A stretch of DNA of 13,107 nucleotides, from contig CAMJXZ010000053.1 in assembly GCA_946409855.1 (NCBI GenBank), positions 1 to 13,107 of the forward strand, written 5' to 3'. Shown in pieces: positions 7,162-13,107 of this stretch. Under the pieces are notes generated by a model, which was not told where the DNA came from, made no database searches, and saw only the letters and a program-made list of their open reading frames with translations. Position numbers and translations under genes: made by a program. Positions within the stretch are counted from its first letter, which is position 1. Each line of letters starts with the position of its first letter. Source of the stretch: an uncultured Clostridia bacterium. GTDB lineage: Bacteria; Bacillota; Clostridia; Christensenellales; Aristaeellaceae.

Positions 7162-9303
7162 GTGAAAAAATATGTCCTTATCCTGCTGTGCCTGACGGCG
7201 CTGCTGCTCTCCGGGATCGCCGCAGCCGAAGCGGGGACGGAAACGGAAGCGGAAAAAACGCTGATCGCGCAGAACGACCGGCTCAGTCTGTTTCTCTCTC
7301 CCGACCTGTGCTCCATCGATATTAAGGACGCGCTGACGGGCAGGACCTGGTCCTCCACCATGAACGATGAAACGGCGGAAGGCCTCAGGATCATTCCCGC
7401 CCAGCAGAAAAGGATCACATCGCTTTTGGCCGTCAACTGCACCAATCTGCAAAGCGGCCTGGGCGTTGTGAACAATCTGGCGCTCATGGCGGAAAAAGAC
7501 CTGAAAGCGTCCTATGAGCCGATCGAAAACGGCCTGCGCCTGAACTATTACCTGGGCACCTACCAGGTGGGACTGAGCATCGATATCACCCTGGACGGCG
7601 CGAGCCTGCTGGTCCGCGTGCCCTATGAGACCATTGTGGAGGACGGCGATTTTTCCCTGGTCAGCGTGGATGTGATGCCCTTCCTTTTCTCCGCCACAGA
7701 CCGCTCCGAAGGCTTTTTCCTCTATCCCGACGGCTGCGGCGCCGTCATGGAATTCAGGGATTATGCCCATTACCGGGAGCCCGCCAGGCTGTATTCTGTC
7801 TACGGGGATTACCAGAAGCAGCCGATATTGCTGGATATGTTTTCCCAGGAAAGCCCCGACGTGCTTTTTCCCGTGTTCGGGATGAACCGGGGCGGCCGCG
7901 GGATGCTGGCAATCATCGAAAAGGGCGAGGAAACGGCCCGGGTGTCAGTGAACAGCTCCAACAACATCATCGGCATCAACTATCTGTTCGCCAATTTCCA
8001 GTACCGCCGTTCCTTTGAGGATAAGCGCGTCGCCACCCGCGATATCAAGGTATTCGACAAGGACGATATCAAGGTGGATTACCAGATGCGTATCCTGTTC
8101 CTGGAGGAGGAGGATCCGGACTACAACGTGATGGCCCTCACCTGGCGGGATTACCTGCTTGCCGGGGGACTGGCAAAAAAACATGAAAGCGCGCCTTCCG
8201 TGGCGGTGGATCTGTTCATGACCGCTCCGGAGGAAGGGCTGCTCTTTGATATTCCCCGCACGGTCACCACCCTTTCCCAGGCGAAGGACATCCTGCTTGC
8301 CCTGGACGGCCTTGGCGTTAAAAACATCCGCGCCTCCGTCAAGGGCTGGACAAAGGACGGCTATGGAAAAACGCCGGACCGTTTTCCTCTCAGCGGTCCC
8401 ATCGGCGGGGACGAGGATCTGAGGCGCCTCATTGAGACCGCCCATTCCCTGGGCGCGACTGTGACCATGACCGCCAATTTCCTGGAGGCCGCCTCGGACC
8501 AGGGCGGTTATTCCCACCGCAACGACGTGGTATATACCGGCAATCACATCATACTGACCGATACGGATGAAACGGTGTTCATGCTCAGTCCCGATGTGGC
8601 GGAAACCAAGCTGAGGGATTTCCTGAAAAAGGCTTCCGCGTTTCAACTGGACGGGGTGCGCTTTGAACGCATGGGCAAGTATATCGCTTACAATTACATC
8701 TCCCGCCGGTACCTGACGGCGGAGGATACCCTGGGCATTTACAGGGCCATGGCGGCCGAGGCCCGTTCCGCTTTCGGTACGGTGGAGGCGGAGGGCGGCA
8801 ACGCGGGACTGCTTGGCATGGCGGAATTCTTTACCGACGTTCCCTACGACGATTTCGGCTATCAGATCACCACCGCATCCGTACCTTTTTACCAGATCGC
8901 CCTGCATGGCCTGGTGGAATACGCGGGCCGGCCCGGCAACCTGAGCAGCGATCTGGAGAGGGAAGTGCTGCGCTGGGTGGAAATGGGCTACACCCCCTTC
9001 TTTGAGCTCACCTACGATAACACGGAAGAGCTGATGTACACCAATTATCAAAGCCTGTTCTCCGCGAAGTATACCGCCTGGCAGGACAGGGTGGCCTGGG
9101 CGGCAAAGCAGTTTACTTCCGGTCCGCTTGCCGAATTGCACGATCAACTGATCATGGAGCATCGCCGCCTGAGCGACACGCTGGTCCGGGTGATTTATGA
9201 AAACGGCTCGGCGGTATATGTGAATTACGCTTCCGAACCCGCGTGGGCTGACGGTGTGGAGATCGGGGCGATGAGCTGGGCGGTGTCGCCCGGCCGGCCG
9301 TAA
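7162..9303 (+). CDS. Secreted DUF5696 protein, possible TIM-barrel glycosidase-like fold
   Basis: 713 residues from GTG 7162, with GGAGGG at 7150-7155 placed 6 nt upstream. Residues 1-24 are a signal peptide ending AAAEA; Cys10 is not in a lipobox. The N-terminal part (about 35-330) is beta-rich and starts with NDRLSLFLSPD then DALTGRTW, the opening seen in DUF5696 proteins and reminiscent of the beta-supersandwich before glycosidase barrels. From about 340 the pattern suggests a (beta/alpha) barrel: KNIRASVKGW, then GGDEDLRRLIETAHSLGATV at 415-434 as in GH31/36/97/101-like enzymes, then LDGVRFERMG near 496-505, and TVEAEGGNAG near 540-549. Acidic residues at strand ends (D497, E502, E542, E544, D559) are candidates for an active site. 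The last ~60 residues form another beta domain. It follows the YIP1 gene by 16 nt. DUF assignment is from memory; enzymatic activity is only a hypothesis. Confidence 0.75.
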   Translation: MKKYVLILLCLTALLLSGIAAAEAGTETEAEKTLIAQNDRLSLFLSPDLCSIDIKDALTGRTWSSTMNDETAEGLRIIPAQQKRITSLLAVNCTNLQSGLGVVNNLALMAEKDLKASYEPIENGLRLNYYLGTYQVGLSIDITLDGASLLVRVPYETIVEDGDFSLVSVDVMPFLFSATDRSEGFFLYPDGCGAVMEFRDYAHYREPARLYSVYGDYQKQPILLDMFSQESPDVLFPVFGMNRGGRGMLAIIEKGEETARVSVNSSNNIIGINYLFANFQYRRSFEDKRVATRDIKVFDKDDIKVDYQMRILFLEEEDPDYNVMALTWRDYLLAGGLAKKHESAPSVAVDLFMTAPEEGLLFDIPRTVTTLSQAKDILLALDGLGVKNIRASVKGWTKDGYGKTPDRFPLSGPIGGDEDLRRLIETAHSLGATVTMTANFLEAASDQGGYSHRNDVVYTGNHIILTDTDETVFMLSPDVAETKLRDFLKKASAFQLDGVRFERMGKYIAYNYISRRYLTAEDTLGIYRAMAAEARSAFGTVEAEGGNAGLLGMAEFFTDVPYDDFGYQITTASVPFYQIALHGLVEYAGRPGNLSSDLEREVLRWVEMGYTPFFELTYDNTEELMYTNYQSLFSAKYTAWQDRVAWAAKQFTSGPLAELHDQLIMEHRRLSDTLVRVIYENGSAVYVNYASEPAWADGVEIGAMSWAVSPGRP

Positions 9304-9341
9304 AACGGCCTTGGGACGGAACAGAAACCATGTCACGCGGC

Positions 9342-9348
9342 AAGGAGG
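9342..9348 (+). promoter_or_regulatory. Ribosome binding site deciding the ATG start at 9357
   Basis: AAGGAGG lies 8 nt before ATG 9357. An in-frame ATG at 9330 sits upstream of this site and has no good site of its own, so the permease is taken to start at 9357. Confidence 0.75.
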
Positions 9349-9356
9349 GAAGGTTC

Positions 9357-10259
9357 ATGAGCGTTCAGGGAAAAGCGTCGGTCCGAAAGCCCCGGAAAAA
9401 AATGGGCATCGACCGGAAACGGTCGCTGGAAGCGTACATTTTTCTGATCCCGTGGCTGATAGGCATCTGCGTATTCTTCGCGTATCCCATCTTTACGTCG
9501 ATACGCCTGTCCTTTTCCAAGATCACGTCCTTCAAGGGCCTGATCACCGAATGGGTGGGGCTGACCAACTACGAATACATCTTTTTCTATGACATCAATT
9601 TTGTGCCCACGTTTTTGCAGGTGGTGCTGGATACGCTATTGAACACGCCGCTGTGCATCGTGTTTTCCCTGGTGATCGCGATCCTGATCAACCGCAAAAT
9701 GGTGGGCCGCGGGTTCTTCCGTACAGCGTTCTTCATTCCCGTGCTCTTGGGCAGCGGCTACATCATGAAGCAGCTGCTGGGCATGGGCGCCGACGGCACC
9801 ACCATCACCACCGGCATCATGGTGCCCCGGCTGATCGCCGACCTGCTGGGCGTGAGCATCACGGAAGTGGTGCAGGGCTTCCTGGACAGGATCACGGTGG
9901 TGCTGTGGAAGAGCGGCGTGCAGATCGTTCTGTTCCTGGCGGGACTGCAGGGCATTTCCGGATCCCTGTATGAGGCCGCCAGGGTGGACGGGGCCACGGA
10001 ATGGGAAATGTTCTGGAAGATCACCCTGCCCATGATCACGCCCATTATCCTGATGAACATCGTGTATACCATCGTAGCCTTCTTCACCGACGGCACGAAT
10101 CCCATGGTGGACTATATTTACAAAATGAATTTCACCAACCAGATGTACGAAAGCGCGGCAGCCATGAGCTGGATCTATTTCATCTTCGCTCTGGTGCTGT
10201 GCGGCGCGGCCATCCTGCTCATGCGCCGCCACGTATACGATTCCGGCAGCAAAAATTAA
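9357..10259 (+). CDS. CUT1-type sugar ABC transporter permease, second pair, LplB/UgpA-like subunit
   Basis: 300 residues from ATG 9357. A basic N-terminus leads into a first helix reading AYIFLIPWLIGICVFFAYPI, followed by the conserved IRLSFSKIT and VGLTNYEYIF stretch typical of this permease class. The EAA loop is present from residue 206 (EAARVDG, followed by ITLPMITPI). An extra loop around residues 145-175 (GMGADGTTITTGIMVPRL), between helices, differs from the first-pair permease and may reflect another substrate or partner. The next permease starts 19 nt downstream. The sequence is clearly different from the permease at 3231, so this is a second importer and not a recent duplication. 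Confidence 0.92.
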   Translation: MSVQGKASVRKPRKKMGIDRKRSLEAYIFLIPWLIGICVFFAYPIFTSIRLSFSKITSFKGLITEWVGLTNYEYIFFYDINFVPTFLQVVLDTLLNTPLCIVFSLVIAILINRKMVGRGFFRTAFFIPVLLGSGYIMKQLLGMGADGTTITTGIMVPRLIADLLGVSITEVVQGFLDRITVVLWKSGVQIVLFLAGLQGISGSLYEAARVDGATEWEMFWKITLPMITPIILMNIVYTIVAFFTDGTNPMVDYIYKMNFTNQMYESAAAMSWIYFIFALVLCGAAILLMRRHVYDSGSKN

Positions 10260-10278
10260 CGGGGGGAGGAAAGAAAGC

Positions 10279-11235
10279 ATGACCACAGTCTCCGCCAAGG
10301 GCGGCGGCAGGAAAAGCAAGGCGGCCCGCTATGCCAAAAGCTTTTTCCTGCGCCTGGGCTTCTATTTCCTGCTTTGCGCCCTGAGCTTCATTTTCCTTTA
10401 TCCCTTTATCACCATGATCGTCAAATCCCTGATGACGGACGACGACCTGTATAACATCACGGTAAAATGGCTGCCTTCCCGGCCCACCTGGAGCAACTAT
10501 GATATCGCGTTCCGCCGGATGCGCTTCAAAGCCTATGTGGGGAACAATGTGATCGTGTGCGGTGTGGCCACGCTGGGACATATCCTGTCCTGCTCCCTCA
10601 CCGGCTATGCCTTTGCCCGGTACAGGTTCCGGCTGAAAAACATCCTGTTCGCGCTGGTGATCCTGATGATGATCGTGCCGGTGCAGGTGATCATCTTCCC
10701 CCTGTACAAGCAGTATTCGGATTGGGGATGGCTGAACACCAAGAACATTCTCAGCTTTCTTCCCCTGGTGGTGCCCACCTTCTTCGGCATGGGCCTGAAC
10801 GGAGGCTTTTTCATCTTCCTGTTCCGGCAGTTTTTCATGGGCCTGCCCTATGAAATGGAGGAGGCGGCCCGGGTGGACGGCTGCGGCCCCATCCGCACCT
10901 ATGCCCGCATCATGCTGCCCATGGCCCAGGCTCCGCTGCTGGTCTGCAGCGTGCTTTCCCTGGTATGGCACTGGAACGATTATTTTGAGCCCGGCGTGTA
11001 TATCACCGCTCCCGCGTACCGCATGCTGCCGAGCGTGCTGCCCAACCTGTACGCGCTGCTCAACCAGGAAAACCATACCATGATCCAGGTGAACGAACTG
11101 GAAGGCATCGTGTTTAACGAGGCCATGCTCATGGCCGCCACCTTCCTGTGCATCCTGCCCATCCTGATTGCCTACCTCATCCTGCAGCGCCGGTTCATGG
11201 AGGGCGTGGAACGCTCCGGACTGACAGGCATCTAA
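10279..11235 (+). CDS. CUT1-type sugar ABC transporter permease, second pair, YtcP/MalG-like subunit
   Basis: 318 residues from ATG 10279, preceded at 8 nt by GGGGGGAGGA (10261-10270). The basic N-terminus is followed by a helix reading LGFYFLLCALSFIFLYPFIT and then five further membrane segments. The EAA loop is intact (EEAARVDG, E195 as the first Glu of the EAA triplet, then IMLPMAQAP), and helix 5 carries WHWNDYFEP, the MalG-type counterpart of the same stretch in the first pair. It is the last gene of the tight run: 265 nt separate its stop from the next gene. Its likely binding protein is the LplA-like product encoded at 11501, but the 990-aa fusion could also serve this channel. Confidence 0.92.
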   Translation: MTTVSAKGGGRKSKAARYAKSFFLRLGFYFLLCALSFIFLYPFITMIVKSLMTDDDLYNITVKWLPSRPTWSNYDIAFRRMRFKAYVGNNVIVCGVATLGHILSCSLTGYAFARYRFRLKNILFALVILMMIVPVQVIIFPLYKQYSDWGWLNTKNILSFLPLVVPTFFGMGLNGGFFIFLFRQFFMGLPYEMEEAARVDGCGPIRTYARIMLPMAQAPLLVCSVLSLVWHWNDYFEPGVYITAPAYRMLPSVLPNLYALLNQENHTMIQVNELEGIVFNEAMLMAATFLCILPILIAYLILQRRFMEGVERSGLTGI

Positions 11236-11276
11236 TGCAGTTAGGAGTTGAGTGTTGGGAGTGAGGGATTTATGGT

Positions 11277-11393
11277 GTGAAGGGAACGGTCAGTGAAAAA
11301 AGCAAAGACTTCGCCGTAAGGATCGTACGGCTGTACCGATTTCTGCGCGCGGAGAAAAAAGAATTTGTAAACCCCCGAACCAAACCACTATAA
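11277..11393 (+). pseudogene. Truncated four-helix-bundle protein gene (S23 / 23S rRNA intervening-sequence protein family)
   Basis: A 38-codon frame (possible GTG start at 11277, TAA 11391-11393) encodes VSEKSKDFAVRIVRLYRFL followed by RAEKKEFV. This matches, from memory, the start of the clostridial four-helix-bundle family, where 'EKS..FAVRIV.LY.yL..EKKEFV' is normally followed by 'LSKQLLRSGTSIGAN'. Here the similarity ends at codon EFV (11369) and nine unrelated residues precede the stop. Intact members are about 115-125 residues, so about three quarters of the gene is missing, probably through an internal deletion, since heptamer repeats are still present on both sides. The family includes the DGR accessory protein Avd as a relative; no DGR parts are seen here. 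Unlikely to be functional. Confidence 0.65.
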
Positions 11394-11394
11394 A
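11365..11394 (+). promoter_or_regulatory. Possible sigma-A-like promoter for the downstream solute-binding protein gene
   Basis: TTGTAA at 11365-11370 (4 of 6 to TTGACA), an 18-nt spacer and TATAAA at 11389-11394 (5 of 6 to TATAAT) lie upstream of the gene at 11501. The transcript would begin near 11400 and carry a leader made of the heptamer array. The 265-nt gap and the stronger codon bias of the downstream gene make a separate promoter plausible, but such motifs arise by chance in AT-rich spacers. Confidence 0.3.
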
Positions 11395-11483
11395 CACTTA
11401 ACCCATAACTCATAACTATCAACTCCTAACTCCTCACTCTTCATAATTGTTCCTAAGCGGTGGACTGCCGCTGGAAATATTTT

Positions 11484-11492
11484 AAAAGGAGG
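11484..11492 (+). promoter_or_regulatory. Strong ribosome binding site for the gene at 11501
   Basis: AAAAGGAGG, a near-complete anti-16S match, 8 nt before ATG 11501. It fixes the start and fits a highly translated binding protein. Confidence 0.8.
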
Positions 11493-11500
11493 TTTTCTCT

Positions 11501-13107
11501 ATGAAGAAAATCGTGGCGCTCCTGTTGGCTCTGGTAATGCTGCTGGGAATAAGCAGCATGGCTCTGGCCGCCGATAAGGTGACCTACTACGTGCGCGGCG
11601 GCACGGCCGAGTACGAACCCTACATCTATCCCGGCCTGGTCGGCCTGCTGAAGATCCAGGAAATGGCGGACGTGGAGATCGACTGGACGGTGGTATGCGG
11701 CAACGGCGATGAGATCCACGCCCAGTACCTGTCCATGCTGTCCAGCGGCAAGTATCCGGACATCATCCAGTGGCAGCATAACAACGATTATGTGGGCGGC
11801 GTGAGCCAGCTGTACAACGACGGCATCATCATCGAGCTGAATGATGTGATCGACAAGTACATGCCCAACTACAAGGCCCTGCTGGAAGCCAATCCGGACG
11901 TGGCCAAGACCCTGAAGGACGACGAAGGCCGTTATCTGTACTTCACCGTCATCAATCCCCTGAAGACCCCCGAGGAAAAGGTTGCCGCCACCTGGTGGGG
12001 CCTGCAGGGCCGCAAGGACTGGATGGAGAACGTGGGCATCGAGGAACTGCCTACCACCATTGACGGCTGGTATGAAATGCTGGTTGCCTTCCGGGATCTG
12101 GATCCCAACGGCAACGGCGAACAGGATGAGATCCCCTTCGACGCCGGCCAGAACGGCCTGGTGTACTTCATGCCCGCTTATGACATCGTAAACGGCGCTT
12201 ACATCAATCCCGACACCGGCAAGGTGGGCTTCGGCGAATACACCCAGAACTACAAGGAATACCTGGAGACCATGAACAAGTGGTATTCTGAAGGCCTGAT
12301 CAAGGATATCTGGCTGGAGGACGGCTCCATCGCCACCGCCACCGAAAAGGATTCCGACATTTACGCCGACCTGGCCGGTTCCTGGATGGGCCTGAGCAAC
12401 TATTGGGAGCAGCGCCTGCCCCAGGTCCTGGAAAAGAACCCCAATGCGGACTTTGTTTCCTTCCCCTGGGTTGAAGACGCGCAGGGCCGCGTGTATGCCT
12501 GCGATTACAACATCGGCTACGGCGACCGCTACACCGCCTGCATCTCCGTGGACTGCCAGAACGTTGAAGCCGCCGCCCGCCTGATCGACGCCATGTACAC
12601 CGAGGAAGGCACCAACTGCACCACCTGGGGCATCCTGGACGGCGATCCCATCCTGACCTCCCGCGAAGATACCGCCTGGACCCAGGGCAACGGCACCTAC
12701 ACCGTGGATGAAAACGGCGTAAAGCACGAAACCGAATGGGCCAATAAGATGACCGAAAACTTCTATGACGGCGCGTTCGCCAACAAGTATCGCTATGCCA
12801 TGAGCCATGTGAGCTTCCCCCGCTGGGGCGCCGGTGATTATCTGGCCGCTACCCGTGAGCAGCGCTACGTGGATTCCTGCAAGCTGTGGGCTTCCGCCGA
12901 CAACGGTCTGGAATATCCCGCCGCGATCGTGCTGAGCGTGGATGCCCAGAAGGCCGCCGCTCCTCAGCTGGACGACATCAACAGCTACATTGCCGAAATG
13001 ACCAAGAAGTTCATCAGCGGTGAGGAACCCCTGACCAACTTCGACAACTATCTGGACCAGCTCCAGAAGATGGGCATGGAAGACCTGATCGCCGCCTATC
13101 AGGCCGC
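11501..13107 (+). CDS. LplA-like extracellular sugar-binding protein (3' end outside window)
   Basis: 535 complete codons from ATG 11501 with no stop before the window ends. Residues 1-23 are a signal peptide with cleavage at ALA before ADK; there is no cysteine lipobox. The mature protein follows the LplA/YtcQ pattern of CUT1 binding proteins: SMLSSGKYPDIIQW near 77-90, TIDGWYEMLVAFRDLDPNGN at about 187-206 running into GEQDEIPF (the family's Asp/Asn-rich loop, D201 to D209), and a C-terminal MTKKFISGEEPLTNFDNYLD followed by QLQKMGMEDLIAAYQ. Family members end a few residues after this, so only the tip is missing. Codons are biased to AAG, AAC and GCC more than in the genes upstream, consistent with high expression. 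It lies 265 nt after the second permease pair and probably serves it. A possible own promoter lies in the spacer. Substrate unknown, likely an oligosaccharide. Confidence 0.9.
   Translation, partial: MKKIVALLLALVMLLGISSMALAADKVTYYVRGGTAEYEPYIYPGLVGLLKIQEMADVEIDWTVVCGNGDEIHAQYLSMLSSGKYPDIIQWQHNNDYVGGVSQLYNDGIIIELNDVIDKYMPNYKALLEANPDVAKTLKDDEGRYLYFTVINPLKTPEEKVAATWWGLQGRKDWMENVGIEELPTTIDGWYEMLVAFRDLDPNGNGEQDEIPFDAGQNGLVYFMPAYDIVNGAYINPDTGKVGFGEYTQNYKEYLETMNKWYSEGLIKDIWLEDGSIATATEKDSDIYADLAGSWMGLSNYWEQRLPQVLEKNPNADFVSFPWVEDAQGRVYACDYNIGYGDRYTACISVDCQNVEAAARLIDAMYTEEGTNCTTWGILDGDPILTSREDTAWTQGNGTYTVDENGVKHETEWANKMTENFYDGAFANKYRYAMSHVSFPRWGAGDYLAATREQRYVDSCKLWASADNGLEYPAAIVLSVDAQKAAAPQLDDINSYIAEMTKKFISGEEPLTNFDNYLDQLQKMGMEDLIAAYQA

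Larger units (their letters stand above)
11239..11431. repeat. ~193-bp unit with inverted terminal arrays of degenerate 7-nt repeats
   Basis: AGTTAGGAGTTGA at 11239-11251 is a perfect 13-bp inverted repeat of TCAACTCCTAACT at 11419-11431. Extending inward to 11270 and 11400, about 25 of 32 positions still pair. The right arm reads as consecutive heptamers CCATAAC, TCATAAC, TATCAAC, TCCTAAC, TCCTCAC, TCTTCAT (11403-11444). The left arm reads GTTAGGA, GTTGAGT, GTTGGGA, GTGAGGG (11240-11267), the same unit on the opposite strand. The arms enclose the four-helix-bundle gene remnant. No target-site duplication or transposase is visible. It could be a miniature mobile-like unit or a repeat-expanded spacer. 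Confidence 0.7.

Noticed and set aside
9296..9310. Hairpin GGCCG-TAAAA-CGGCC over the stop of the DUF5696 gene
   Set aside because: Only 5 bp of stem and no following T-run, so not a convincing terminator; the downstream permease keeps a close spacing.
4207..9336. Other long minus-strand frames (4207-5259, 5386-6477, 6345-7487, 7945-9336)
   Set aside because: All overlap confident plus-strand genes and give His/Gly/Gln/Val-rich peptides with no recognisable domain.
11322..11341. Bulged hairpin (ATCGTAC / GTACCGAT) as a terminator after the second permease pair
   Set aside because: Short, interrupted stem with no T-tract, and it falls in the coding remnant.
11232..11440. Target-site duplication flanking the inverted-repeat unit
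   Set aside because: The bases just outside the two arms (ending CTAATGC on the left, beginning CCTCACT on the right) do not match, so transposition is not shown.
11403..11444. CRISPR array or operator series
   Set aside because: The 7-nt units are contiguous with no unique spacers and vary in sequence, so they are not CRISPR; nothing ties them to a regulator.
11453..12808. 451-codon open frame on the minus strand opposite the LplA-like gene
   Set aside because: The plus strand has a signal peptide, ideal ribosome binding site and family motifs throughout; the minus frame is a composition shadow.

Overview
The window (13,107 bp, GC-rich) looks like a chromosomal carbohydrate-use locus of a GC-rich Bacillota, most likely a gut- or rumen-type Clostridia. 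The basis is strong AGGAGG-type ribosome binding sites, frequent GTG starts, Paenibacillus/Clostridia-type CUT1 sugar importer parts (LplB/YtcP-like permeases, LplA-like binding protein), a DUF5696 protein and a YIP1-family protein. No rRNA, tRNA or phylogenetic marker is present, so the assignment below phylum is a guess.

Layout, all on the + strand. 1-149: 3' end of a gene whose C-terminus resembles GH43-type glycosidases. 214-11235: eight closely spaced genes, with gaps of 12-53 nt and one 4-nt ATGA overlap, that look like one operon. They are a 990-aa fusion with two N-terminal beta-rich repeats, a helical linker and a C-terminal solute-binding domain; a first permease pair (3231-4142, 4162-5052); a secreted NHL-propeller/TPR protein with a C-terminal membrane anchor (5065-6516); a translationally coupled YIP1-family membrane protein (6513-7145); a secreted DUF5696 protein (7162-9303); and a second permease pair (9357-10259, 10279-11235). 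11236-11500: a spacer holding a ~193-bp unit whose ends are inverted arrays of degenerate 7-nt repeats and whose middle is a truncated four-helix-bundle (23S rRNA intervening-sequence protein family) gene. 11501-end: an LplA-like solute-binding protein, complete but for its last few residues.

Working model (inference): the locus encodes two CUT1 importers without their own ATPase, each with a binding protein and two permeases. They flank a surface/membrane module (NHL-TPR anchor, YIP1, DUF5696) that could capture, trim or sense a glycan. The GH43-like gene upstream suggests plant-type oligosaccharides as substrates. The NHL-TPR/YIP1/DUF5696 module between two transporters is the best candidate here for an undescribed system. 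The heptamer/four-helix-bundle unit is a separate curiosity in the spacer.
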